Positions 41,752 to 53,121 of a stretch of DNA of 64,000 nt are shown piece by piece; position 1 is the stretch's first letter, and each line of letters begins with the position of its first letter. The translations under genes were made by a program, and so were the position numbers. The notes under the pieces are model-generated. The model was not told the DNA's origin, made no database searches, and saw nothing but the letters and a program-made list of their open reading frames with translations. Source of the stretch: Echiichthys vipera (lineage: Eukaryota; Chordata; Actinopteri; Perciformes; Trachinidae); NCBI GenBank assembly GCA_963691815.1, contig OY829646.1:25278938-25342937 (forward strand), in the 5' to 3' direction.

Positions 41752-42202
41752 GTGAGTACAGATACAATATGCTTTTATTGGTTAATTGTGAAAATTGTGC
41801 TGTCACTGTTTAATATCAGATGATGTGGGTTTTTTTTGGAGATGGTGAGGACTGAGTGAGTAGACTGGAGAGCCACCTATAACTGGTGGATACTAATTGC
41901 TCACAAAAGGGAGAGGCAAGATGGTAGGCTGCAGCTAGTTCTTTTAATGTACAGAGCTGTTGTTATAGTTGCTGGCAAAGTTTCCAGTGTCAGTACATCA
42001 CCAATAACTTGCAGTGACTCTAACAGAGGAATGAGGGAGGTCAGAGAGACGGAGAGAATGCATGAAGCTGTAAATGCATGCAGTAGATTAAACATATTTA
42101 ATGCCATACAGTGTTGTGGACACAGGTCACACAAAACCACTTTTCCTTGGAACAGTTTTATTTACCTTGTTGTGGCATTGTATGTGTTTTCCACAGGTAA
42201 TC

Positions 42203-42796
42203 ATGATAATGCTGAAACACTGCTGGACTCTCCTTCTTGCCTATGCGCTCATCATTTGTCAGATGTACATCTCACAGGCAGCTCCATCCAGGTGAGAGTG
42301 GTGGCATTATACCTGAAAGTATAAAATATATTAACCTTGTAAAAAATGTTTGACTTTTATTTGAATGTATTTAAGATTATTTTTCACTTTTTAACATATC
42401 TAATCAAATATATACAGTATATATATTGACAGATATAGATCGCAATTTTACTTCCTGTAAGTTTTAAACAGATAAAGATTACATAAAGTTGGCATTGTGC
42501 CCCTTACTATTGTTTTTGTCTGGATAAGATAGGCCATTTATAGGCTCAATCAAGAGAGATCAATCTAATTTGATGTGTATTTTTTAGAACTAGTAAGGAG
42601 CAAATGTCAGATGGTATCACACTATCAAACGATGATGCCCAACGGTTACTCAGAACTATCAAGGAGTTCATGCAGATCACTTCAGATGAGCAAGACCACC
42701 AAACAGCTGATGGAAACAGGTATGAGTTTTAATATTTTTCATTATAGTATAGTAAACCCTGAATATAATAAAGTTTAAGTACTGTATAGGGTGTGG

Positions 42797-42892
<96 letters not shown>

Positions 42893-43029
42893 AATGTATC
42901 TATCTCTCTATCTCCATCTATCTATCTATCTATCTATCTATCTGTCTATCAATGTATCTATCTCTATATCTCCATCGATCTATCTATCTATCTATCTATC
43001 TATGTATCTATCTATCTATCTATCTATCA

Positions 43030-43064
<35 letters not shown>

Positions 43065-43065
43065 A

Positions 43066-43137
<72 letters not shown>

Positions 43138-43784
43138 GTACCGTCAGTAAAGCAAAATCTAACACTTTTGTTTGTAAGCCCAACAGCTTCAACTTTGATG
43201 TTTATTATTTATCAAGGTATACAATTATGTAAATAATGTACTCTCTGTCATAATCCCTTAACGCATGGACTGCAGTTATTTATTTTTTCATTCATCCAGT
43301 TTTTCCACTGACTAAATGTGCCTGAAAGACAATGTCCTTTGTCAGAAAACTAAAGAGAGCATGACTTGAGAGAACATGCGTGCATGATAAGACATTATTA
43401 CAGAAAATTAACCGAACCAGAGCATGACAACTTAACAAAAATATTTTGGTTAACAAGATATCTTCATATGTCTGTTGGATCTGTTAGCATGCATTTGAAA
43501 TATTCATTGAGCGCATGGCATTTTAGAAAGGATGCATGGTAATATTTATCTGCATGCCATGGTTACTGTAAGCCTGTTTCTGCATGTTTGTCTTTGTCTC
43601 TAACAGCTTGGATAGACCCAAGTCTAAGCGCTGCACCGGTTTAAGCACCTGCGTGCTGGGCAAACTCTCCCAGGATATTCACAAACTACAAACCTATCCC
43701 CGCACCGACGTGGGAGCGGGAACGCCTGGCAAGAAGCGAAGTCTATCTGAGCGATATGAAAACTATGGCAACCCATACAATTGA
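42203..43784 (+). CDS. CALCA: CALCA, calcitonin precursor (calcitonin splice form)
   Basis: Coding exons are 42203-42291 (exon 2; exon starts at 42197), 42588-42719 (exon 3) and 43607-43784 (exon 4). Together they give 132 codons plus TGA. The product is a secreted prohormone: hydrophobic signal peptide (residues about 1-25, LLLAYALIICQMY), propeptide, then KR cleavage, a 32-residue hormone (43632-43727) with Cys1-Cys7 bridge and C-terminal Pro followed by the amidation/cleavage site GKKR, and a short C-terminal peptide starting SLSERYENYG. The hormone has the fish-type core STCVLGKLSQ and HKLQTYPRT. Positions 2-3 are Thr-Gly, whereas salmon has Ser-Asn and human Gly-Asn. Calcitonin lowers blood calcium via the calcitonin receptor (family knowledge). 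ATG at 42203 was chosen as the first Met; a second in-frame ATG is two codons later. Exon 4 ends with its own poly(A) signal. Confidence 0.96.
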
Positions 43785-44477
43785 AAAACATGTTTTTTTT
43801 TTAGCCCATCTATTGCTCTGTCACTGAGTTAACAGTTGCTTGTTCATCCTGCCCTCCATTCACAAGACTCATGCATGTGAATCATATTTGTCTGACTAAC
43901 TTCATAGAAACATCTTTGGTTAAATTTTACACTGGCAGAATTTTGACAGAAAACAGAATTAGCTACAAAAATTGTGTTTCTTATGTGGTTCTGTACAATA
44001 AAATAACATTTAAAAAACCTTTCTAATGTTAAATTATTTTTCTCATGATAGTTACTATGTTGCCCCTTTAATTAATTAATCTTTTACAAAGAAGCTGTTT
44101 TTAATTCATTAAAGATTGAAAACAAACATTACTGATAATGAAAGGAGAAAAGGGTAAGCATGACTGCCTATAATGCCCATACATGTATTGAAATATTTTC
44201 TTCTATGCATTTCCATTGTATTTTATTTATTGTTGATGATGCTAAACAATTCTGCTCAACCTAATATCAAATATCATGATAAACTGTGTTCACTATCTTT
44301 TCCATTCTTACAAGCAATGCAACAGCACAGAAGCGGGCGTGCAACACATCCACCTGTGTAACCCACCGCTTAGCCGACTTCCTGAGTCGGTCAGGGGGAC
44401 TGGGACACAGCAACTTTGTTCCCACCAACGTAGGTGCCCAGGCGTTTGGCAGACGGAAGCGACGTGGCCCTATGTGA
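42203..44477 (+). CDS. CALCA: CALCA, CGRP precursor (alternative splice form)
   Basis: Shares exons 2 and 3 (42203-42291, 42588-42719) with the calcitonin form but joins 42719 to exon 5 at 44315-44477, skipping exon 4. The phase fits: AG plus C makes Ser in both cases. The product is 127 codons plus TGA. After QKR comes the 37-residue CGRP (44337-44447), with Cys2-Cys7, VTHRLADFLSRSGG, NFVPTNVG and C-terminal Phe followed by GRRKRR for amidation and cleavage. CGRP is a vasodilator neuropeptide acting on CALCRL/RAMP receptors (family knowledge). Relative to the usual fish peptide as I remember it, Ser5, Leu22, His24 and Gln35 are changes. The exon continues after the stop to a donor (GTACGT) at 44497. 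Confidence 0.95.
42797..43137. repeat. (TATC)n microsatellite in CALCA intron 3
   Basis: About 340 bp of TATC/TCTA units with scattered interruptions (TCAATGTATC, TCTCCATC). The poly Tyr-Leu-Ser-Ile frames across it are artefacts. It sits between the last shared exon and the calcitonin exon. Confidence 0.97.
43997..44002 (+). terminator. CALCA: Poly(A) signal of the calcitonin exon
   Basis: AATAAA about 213 bp after the calcitonin stop, upstream of the CGRP exon. An internal poly(A) site here is what the calcitonin/CGRP switch requires. Confidence 0.8.
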
Positions 44478-45216
44478 GCATAAGAGTGGATACATGGTAC
44501 GTTAGCACTCTGTTTTTCCCATCAGTATTACTGGTGGACTCAAGAGAACGATTTTTACAAAATAATTGTGTTATGTTAAGAAAGGCTTCTTGCTTGAATT
44601 CTTTCAAACACAAAATCTACTTTTATTTGACATATTTGATGTTACATGAGTGCAAGCTATTATTTTACATTTAAGTGAAATCAATCAATTGTCAAACATG
44701 TTAATAAAATTATGACTACATAGAAATTGGCAGGTTCTCAGTACCATGTGAACTGTTAATCAAGTATCAACTCAAGTGCCATATATTGTCCAAATGTTGT
44801 TGTGTTTCAACTTTACATATTTTTTAAATGTGTTCCATCATTTATAGATCAATAGGAATTGTGGAATTCCTATAATGGGTACCTACATTTGACATTTCCT
44901 GATATTAAACATAATGATCAATATGTCATGTTAAGTTTGGACATTAGAATGACAACGTGGCTCTACAGTCTTTTTTTGTGACAGCTTCAGTGTTTATGAA
45001 ATCAGTACAAAGTGTTTATTGCGAGCCATCCTGGTGGTCAAAAAGGGCCACTAAGTAACTTTGATCCCCATGTCTCTATACCCATATTTTCTGTGGTTCT
45101 CAACTGTCAATTTATGAAATATAGCCAAATACCCCTTAAAAAATACTTTCTGAATACAAATTATTTCAGAAGTTGAACTTTTTGTTTTGTTTTCCTTCCA
45201 CTTTTTGGTTCTCTAG

Positions 45217-45710
45217 GACCAAGTGCCTCCTTTGAGTGACAACATTGCATCATCATCTACCTGCAACAATTGGAAATGAGAACATATACAGTATTCTTCA
45301 TAAACATGGACTGTTCCGTGTTTTCAGACTCCCACCAGAAAGTTGTCAGTATTCATCAATAGTATGTGCTTAAAAACAGATAAATAACTCTGTGTCATCA
45401 TCATCATGGAAAGGTTACTTTCTTTTGCTGAGAGGGATGAGAGTGGATTCAATCTCTTTCTTGGCTTGTGACTCAACTGGTTTTGTGACTTGTATCTGCA
45501 GTACCCTGTGTTGAACTATAAGTTTTATACTGAACATCTGCACTACCACCAAAACCTTTAACAACTGTGATTGTCTTGTGTCTTGATCTAAAACACTTTA
45601 CTAGATTCCATTATAGTGCCCAATGCAAGTGTGAAAAATGTACTTATGATTCTAAATATTGTAATAATCGTGATCTGAAAGCATAAATAAATTGTATTTT
45701 ACCTACGTCA
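45217..45710 (+). other. CALCA: CALCA exon 6 (3' UTR of the CGRP form)
   Basis: The acceptor TTGGTTCTCTAG ends at 45216 and pairs with the donor at 44497. The exon is non-coding and ends soon after AATAAA at 45686-45691. This matches the family layout, in which CGRP has a separate 3' UTR exon. Confidence 0.7.
45686..45691 (+). terminator. CALCA: Poly(A) signal of the CGRP form
   Basis: AATAAA in GCATAAATAAATTG; cleavage is expected about 15-25 bp downstream. Confidence 0.75.
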
Positions 45711-46257
45711 TGTCTTACTGTATTTCTGTTTGATTGGCTGCAAACCATAATGGGTTTTCCAGTAGCTTTATCTATTCATTTCAAAAAGGTTAACATATAT
45801 GTTATGAAAAAAAAACAGTAAACCATGCTATCATGACATCCACTTTTCACGGGATCAGAGAGGACACATTTGATTCACTACGTATAAATAATTAAACTTG
45901 AATGGGACTAATTTCATTTCTTTTTTGGAATGAAATACAATAGTAAGCATGTCTCAACATTTCCACCATTTGATCAAATTTATGTTTTATCTTTACCTGG
46001 CTCATTTTGCCCTCCAGTGGTTACAATAAGTTACTACTTTTTCATGAAATTATATGATGAGCCTGGTTGATTGACCTCAATATCTCTTTGACCGAAGCTC
46101 AATAGAAAACAATGTGGAGATCGGCATTGAGCTCTTCTCAACGTGTGAGATTAAGAATGATACAATACAAGATCTTAACTAGAGCATAAATAACCCCTGT
46201 AAGATTATCCGGAATGGAGGACAAAAGCCCAGATGTACAACCGTGGAAAAAAAAAAG

Positions 46258-46500
46258 GTTCACCAGTTCACCTGCTTTGGGACTGTCCTGCTGTTAAAAC
46301 ACTCTGGTCAGAAGTAAAAGCCTTTATGTTCAGTCTGTCCCATAGCATGCCTGCTGGGACTAAAGCCAGACAATATTGTTGGTGTCACTGATAATCGGCT
46401 CTGGACATTGGGTTGTTTATCCACCAGAAGAATAATTCTTCTAAACTGGAAAGAACGTAAACAAGCCTGCTTTTCTCTAGGGACTCATGGCTGGGGGAAT
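46258..46500 (+). mobile_element. L1-like LINE 3' coding fragment
   Basis: Two adjacent frames carry the typical C-terminal end of an L1-type reverse transcriptase. The first reads HLLWDCPAVKTLWSEVKAF; after a frameshift near 46385 the second reads TDNRLWTLGCLSTRRIILLN followed by WKERKQACFS. The 5' part is missing. The sequence to about 46840 may be more of the same element but is too worn to say. Confidence 0.65.
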
Positions 46501-46844
46501 ATATGGACATGTGAAACAAACGTGTTTGTTAAAAGACTTTGATAAGGGCCTGGAGGACAACTAGGATAATGTCAGCAAGATAGAGCCTCCCTCCAGAGCA
46601 AGTGTCCTTAAATGAGGGTTATGTTTAGCCTGCAAAGAAAGCTGTAAATGTACATATAAAAGAATTGGATACAGTGTTTAAAGTGTGGTCCGCTCATATC
46701 TATGAAAGCTGCTCAGTGGCAAATTAAGCCAAAAAAGTTCAACTAACGCCGGAAAAATACCTGGATGATCGACGCTTTACTTCCACACTGTTCGGCCCAT
46801 AGAGCATTAGAGACTTCACTCCAGCACACTTGAACTGCTCATCA

Positions 46845-47537
46845 CGAGGCCAAAACCATCCCTACAGTCAAGCATGGTGGTGGCAGCATCATGCTATGGG
46901 GATGTTTTTTCAGCAGCAGCAGACTACTAAGGATAGAGGGAAAGATCAATGCAGCATGTACAGAGACATCATGGATGAAAACCTGCTCCAGAGTGCTCTT
47001 GACCTCAGACTAGGGCGACGGTTCATTTTTCAGCAGGACAACGACCCCAAGCACACAGCCAAGATCTCAAAGGGGTGGCTTCAGGACCACTCTGTGAATG
47101 TCCTGGAGTGGCCCAGCCAGAGCCCAGACTTGAATCCGATTGAACATCTCTGGGGAGTCTGAAAATGGCTGTGCACTGACGTCTCCCATCCAACCTGATA
47201 GAGCTTGAGAGGTACTGCAAAGAAGAATGGGCAAAACTGCCTAAAGAGAGGTGTGCCAAGCTTGTGGCATCATATTCAGGCTGTAGAGGCTGCCAAAGGT
47301 GGTTCTACAAAGTATTAAGCAAAGGCTGGGAATACTTATGTAAATATGATTTCTTTGTTTTTTAATTTTAATACATTTTCAAAACTCTCAAGAAAACTTT
47401 TTTCATGTGGTCATAATGGGGCATTATGTGTAGAATTTTGAGGACAGAGATTAATTTAATACAATTTGGAATAAGGCTGTAACGTAATAAAATGTGTAAA
47501 AAGTGAAACGCTGTGAATACTTTCCGGATGCACTGTA
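46845..47537 (+). mobile_element. Tc1-like transposon, 5' half missing
   Basis: Starts inside the transposase at the DNA for PSLQSSMVVAAS-type sequence (46847 on) and runs to a complete right end TACTTTCCGGATGCACTGTA (47518-47537). Contains FIFQQDNDPKHTAKIS and WPSQSPDLNPIEHLWGV, the second and third parts of the DDE core, then a stop at 47161. It matches the Tc1-like elements widespread in fish. The left half and left end are absent, so it cannot move by itself. Confidence 0.9.
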
Positions 47538-47699
47538 CATTACCCATAACAACAGTGCAGATTTAAAGGAGAATATGCTAGTAGTTGCTAACGTGATATC
47601 AAAAAACAGATGAGGAGTGGGCTACACAGGTCTGCTTACCTCTATCTACACCGCCCCGGATTTTTTCTAATTTTTAAACTTGTATATGGTAAACGGACT

Positions 47700-48000
47700 T
47701 GTAGGCTACTTATAAAGTGCCTCTCTAGTCTTCACTCTCTCACTATTCCCTTTATAGTGTTCATTAAATGAACTATAGCGGATGACAAAACAAGAATTCA
47801 GACACTACACTTCTTTTTCTCAAAATACGACTGCATTGCATTGTGGTATACAGTAGTAAAATCAAGGGTACATCGTATGTACACTGAAATTAGCTGTCCA
47901 TTGTGAGATTTTATAGTTGACTATTGAATGAAATTAACTGAGAATTCCAACATCACTACAAAATGGCAAACGCACTATATAGGCTACATGTAATGCACAA
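47700..48000. repeat. Probable interspersed repeat with CTCACTATTCCC motif
   Basis: CTCACTATTCCCTTTATAGT and GCATTGCATTGTGGTATAC recall a repeated fish element. Family and ends not determined. Confidence 0.3.
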
Positions 48001-48223
48001 TTTCCATGGCTGCAGCTGGTCGTCCACATTAACATCAATGCTGTCAAAACATCCGGGACAATAGACGAATCCAGCGAGCCATTTGTGTGTTTCACCATCT
48101 AGCGCCGCCGCCATTACTGCAGTGGCGTCTCCTTCAAGTATGCGCACGCTTGAATGGGAGCTGTCATAAGTGTTCCTTTTCTACTTTCACTTGTACTTTT
48201 TATGTGGCATTACTTTTGACAAC

Positions 48224-48373
48224 GATGTCTAGGAAGTCGGGAAGAACCTCTGCAATTCTCTGCTGCTCCAACAGCAGCGGGAAACTCCAATGTTGGAAAA
48301 GAAACTGTACGCAGCTGCCCCTGTCTGCTCACTTTAAACGCCTCTATCAAGGCTGCCGTGGTTGCACAAAGTA
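48224..48373 (+). CDS. Short Cys-rich frame in a CpG-rich setting, unassigned
   Basis: From the ATG at 48224 a 49-codon frame contains AILCCSNSSGKLQCWKRNC and ends in CRGCTK and a stop, which could also read into a donor AAAGTAAAT. The spacing Cys-Cys, Lys-Leu, Trp, Cys recalls N-terminal zinc-binding modules of THAP-like proteins in fish mobile elements. The upstream sequence has a GCCGCCGCCAT motif. It is either the first exon of a mobile-element gene or chance. No downstream exon could be joined. Confidence 0.25.
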
Positions 48374-48601
48374 AATTAACTCAATGTGGTGTTATTGTGA
48401 AATATAACATAAGTTGCTCTAATTAGGGCAACCTACTGACCACAATGTAAATGTAAATAATTACAAGTACTCTTCATGGGGTGAGGGTTGTATAAAATTG
48501 AAACTTGTAATGATAGCTTCCATACATTAACACGCATACTGAAGGGCGATGTCACCGCAGCAATGGCGGCTTGTCCACTTCCAGTACTTCGTCGGATTTG
48601 T

Positions 48602-48895
48602 CTATCCGGCTGTTAAGTTGTGACGTAATGCCCTTTCAAAATAGGATTTCCAGGTCCATGCTGGTCCAAGCCTTTTCTACAATGCTGCAGTGCTGTGTTC
48701 CCTGTTGTTTGAACGGATCTGAATTAAAAAAGCAACAACATAATTGTCATTTCACCTCTTCCCTATGGATGAAAAAGATGTCTAACACAATGTCTTCACA
48801 TGTTCGGCCGTTGTTGTCTGTTTTGTTTCAACGGAGCGTTTGGACCCGGAAATCGTATTTTGAAAGGGCGTTACTTCAGACTTAACAGTGGATAG
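48602..48895. mobile_element. Short inverted-repeat element (MITE), about 294 bp
   Basis: The left arm CTATCC...CTGTTAAG...GCCCTTTCAAAATA...GATTTCC (48602-48655) is matched in reverse complement by 48842-48895. The arms are about 54 bp with several mismatches. No intact protein lies inside. The target duplication was not resolved. Confidence 0.75.
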
Positions 48896-49159
48896 GTCTC
48901 TTATCAAAGTCACTTACGTATAACTATTTGACAGGTAAATGCCCATGTACAAATAAATAAATAAAATAAAAATAAATTAATTATAGTTGCACTTCATTGC
49001 AGATCACCCAGTAAAAGCACCACGAAAAGAGCGGAAACAGAATCAGAAAGAGATAATAGGGACTTTACACCGCGACAGTTGACGGGATGGATACGTCGTT
49101 TCCAGAACAGTTTGCCGTACAGATGGGCTACAACTTCAAGAACCCATTGGAATATTTTT

Positions 49160-52100
49160 GAAGGTATCCCTTAAATCATCGCTGCCTAAAGTCCCTAATA
49201 CCAGCGAACAGCGTTTGACTGGTGATACAGTAAGGTTAGGCCCGGTAATGTTAGCACACCGGAAGACCTGTAAGACCTCCAAGACGTTAGACGTGGAAAA
49301 TGACGGAGCACTGCCTTAACAGTTACCGAGGCTAGACAGGAGAGAGGAGTCAGTTCTCGGTGACTGTTGTATCTGCTCTCACCCCAGGCAGAGTTTCTAA
49401 AGAGAATAATATACAGTAGGTGCCTAAAGTTAATTGGCAATACAGTGGCTTCGCTTAAAATCTTTTTTGGGCGTGCAATAAATTGGCAACTTTGGTACAG
49501 AGAAACATCACTTCCGTGGACAAGGAGAAAATAAGATAGCCGTGGTTTTCAAACGTGGCGAAAGTTAGCCTAACTGTTATAATTGTAATAATAATAATTA
49601 AAGGGCACTGATGGTTACCAAGGAGACGCCGGAGAAGGTGCATGACAAACGACAGAGCTCAAGAAATCCCTTGACACTAGTGGGTGACGTTTCAACCAAA
49701 TGTTAGTAGGCTAATGTTTATTTGTTGTTGTTTTTTACACATTGCCTATGTGCATATATGCTGTGAACATAAACATACTGTAAATTAGCATTGTTGTCAT
49801 TGGTCTCGCTGCTGTGTGCCTCTGTAGCGTTTAACATGTCGCATTGGTTTATCAATGTTGATAGATAAGCCTATAGCTGTGGGTTTTGATGTTGAGCTCC
49901 AGAGGCCATGAATGGCTGACAGATTCATGAGCTCAGCTCTTTAATTTGGGCCTGCCAGACTGTAAAAGCTGATCCTATGCTCTACTCCATTCCTTCAACT
50001 GGCATTTACAGTTGCCTCTTTTTCCATCAGTGCTTCAGCAGAAACTTCACACATCAATGCATTGCTAATGCGGCTGATTATTTCCATACCCTGTTGTGTA
50101 TTTTTGTTAAACATTTTGTTTAGATGTTTTATCCATGCAAATCTTTGGTTAGTGGGTTAGTATTTGGTAGTAACAGCCATTTATACAGCTAATGTAAGGA
50201 GGGATGGCATCTCTCCTAATTAGCCAAAACAGTATACTGCAAGCTATGCAACAATTGTTTCTAATGTCTTACAGATATTACTTTGCTCAACCTTTTGTCA
50301 AGATAATGTCAGCTTGCATGGACACCTTTATTAACTGTATTGCACATATTTTGAGAAACCAGGAAAGACTGCTTTTTTAGTTCAACATATGAATTGTTGG
50401 TCGGTGTGTAGTATGACAACTCTGAATGAAAGCTTTGCTCTCAAAGAAATATCTGTCTCTGATATTGGGTCCTCCACTTTTGCAAATGTTCTGTTATAGC
50501 AACAGTTAGTCTGACCTTTTCTTGCAGATCAAAGGATAGGGAACCCTCTAGGAAGCATTTGTTATATGCTTAACAACCCCCTTGAGTATTGTCAGTATTT
50601 CTCTAGAGTAACAGACCCTGAGCTTCATGGTGGCTAGTCTTCCCTAATTGACATGCTTGTTCTACCAGTTGTTCAACTCCTTCATTCTTGTGTGTCTTTA
50701 GGGAGAATATGCTTTGTTTTAAACTTAGAGTATCAGCAACAAGGGATTATTACAACATAGTACAAAATACACTGTGTTGTAATCATTTTAGCAATCTACA
50801 AAGTGGGCGTTAGTCTGTTTCTGAAAAATAAGCCATTTCATAAGTCATTTAAACTCAATAATATCAAGTGTACAGTTTAATTGTATACAGTGGACCAACA
50901 TAGGATTTTTTGCAACAACTTTGTCTGCTTTTACTGTCACATTTGTATACTTGGACATATGTTTACTGATATGCTATTATGGTGTGGGGATCTATATATA
51001 TGGTAGCAGTTTGACAAATGTCCAGTGTTTCCATATGATGACACAGAGTATGTATTATCGATGACAGTGTCATTGATGTGAACACCTGAAACCCAGCACA
51101 CTCAGTATCATAATGGGAATTAAAATGGTATTATTGATACCAATGTCGTTACCGATGCTGCCGGATCACAACTGTTTATTATCAGAAGTAATAAACAGCG
51201 ATCTGAACACATAGATAGATGAAATTTCTTTTAGGTTTTCAGGTTTTTCAAAGAAAAAGATCTGCTTAGCCTTTCTGCGTGGAACTAATGTTATCATAAC
51301 TGCATGCCGTGGATTGGTTCTTCCTCTTTGACATGACTCCTTCTTGTTGCAAGTTTCCAGTAGCGTAGGCACATGAGTTTGACGTTTTTTGCAGTGAACT
51401 GTCAGAAAAACACACTGGGATTGATTAAAAAATAATTGATAAGCTTTGAGGCATCTGATTACGTTTCTGATTCATGTCTGTTACCGGTTCTCAACTGGAA
51501 CAGGTTCTCCATTCTCATCCCTAAGTATCCTCCGACTGCAGACCTGTGTCAGGCCTGACACATACTTGTGTGTTGTTTCACTGGTAAATACTGATTCTAC
51601 TGTAGGTATCGATAGGGAGCTATTTTCTGCCATTTTCGCAGCCTTTCTTTTTGCTGTTTCCCAATTTTTACTCCCTCAGTAAACATTTAGTGTGCAAATT
51701 TACTTAATAACCGAAAACTACAGAAACAAAAAAACTAGTCGCATATTGGTCTGTGATTGCCATTGCTTAATATAAAGTAAATACACACTCACACGTTTTA
51801 TATTCCACACTTGCAGTCTAAAGAAGTTGTAAATATTGAAAAACAAACTTGATTGTGTCTGTGGTGGTTGAAACATGTTCAAGAGAAGGGCGTGTTTGAA
51901 ATTTGCAACTCTCTCTCCCCTGAGTGTTGACAGACAACACACATCTCAGTTGATTAGACAGATGAGAATGGGGCTACTCTTGGATGTGAGTAGCCATGTG
52001 CAAACTTCCAAGCAGAGCTAATGAAGGAGATGAGGGCTGGTGTTCGAGTTAGTTCAGAGCCTCAGGGGAGCTGTTCGAGATGACACATCTCTGAGTGTCT

Positions 52101-52970
52101 GGGGACGAGCATCTGTCACTTTCGCCTCATCACCATCTGGATGACTGAGTGAGTTAGTTGTTCAGCACAGGAGCACAGATTTTATGTGTGTGCTGGCTGG
52201 TTGTTTGGTACAAAACTTTCTATACATATGAAACAATACTTTTAGCTTCCATCACAGAGGGTAAAAGAAAAAAGGCGAACACTTTGTCCTATGGCATGCA
52301 CCCCTGCCTTAACATCCTCAGGATAATGAAAGTGGATATCGGTGAAAAGCATCTGTCAAATGCATGTTTATATCCGACGCTTTATTTTTGATTCAGACAT
52401 CTCCAAAATGTCCAAAACACCCTTCTCAATAACACTCCTATGTCCCGGATGAAAACATAGGGTAGATATAGACATCCTGTTTTATTTCATTCCGTTACCA
52501 ACACTTACTCCTGTCAGATCTGATCTGATTATCACAAAGCAGTTTCATTGAGTTAGTGGCTGAGAGTCTTGCTCAAGGGCACAGTGCTCAATGGTGGTAA
52601 TGAGGACGTGACATTCTCCGATCATTCACGTCCTTCACCTAGATTTATTCTGCCAGTCCAGTGATCAAACCAGAATCCCTTTGGTATCTAACATTTTAGC
52701 CATCAAAATGCACTTACCACCTTCAATATCTAAACATGGCTTTTTAAAAAAAAAATGTTTCCATGTAATTTTTTCCCATCTGTTATCTATTTTGTGTTTC
52801 TGCATTTATAACTACATTGAAGGGAATTTTAAATGCCGCGACAATGTATGGTCTAATTTCTAAAATAAGGTGCAAATGCATGATTACTCACTATCTACTT
52901 TTATTTGTGCTGCAGTGCCACCACGTGGCTAAATACGTGATAGCATGCAACAACAGCATGTTCTGAAGAC
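49160..52970. other. Gene-free stretch
   Basis: No recognised exon, RNA gene or transposon coding sequence. Composition is AT-rich and largely single-copy. Confidence 0.45.
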
Positions 52971-52975
52971 ACACT

Positions 52976-53121
52976 GTGACGACCCTCCCTGCTCTCTCTC
53001 TCCCTCTGACATCAGCAGGGTCGTCAGCAGCATTGGCACCACCTGGGGTGTGACGACCCTCCCTGCACTCTCTCCCTCTGACATCAGCAGGGTCATCAGC
53101 AGCATTGGCATCACCTGGGCT
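52976..53121 (+). repeat. Tandem duplication, 74 and 72 bp, with hairpin potential
   Basis: The two copies, 52976-53049 and 53050-53121, both start GTGACGACCCTCCCTGC and contain ATCAGCAGGGTC[GA]TCAGCAG. Within each copy GACGACCC and GGGTCGTC (GGGTCATC in copy 2) can pair, so each unit could fold into a stem. Confidence 0.85.

Noticed and set aside
42797..43137. CRISPR-like regular spacing
   Set aside because: Simple tetranucleotide repeat in a eukaryotic intron; no spacers.
42791..43236. Three frames rich in Tyr-Leu-Ser-Ile
   Set aside because: Translation of the TATC microsatellite in CALCA intron 3.
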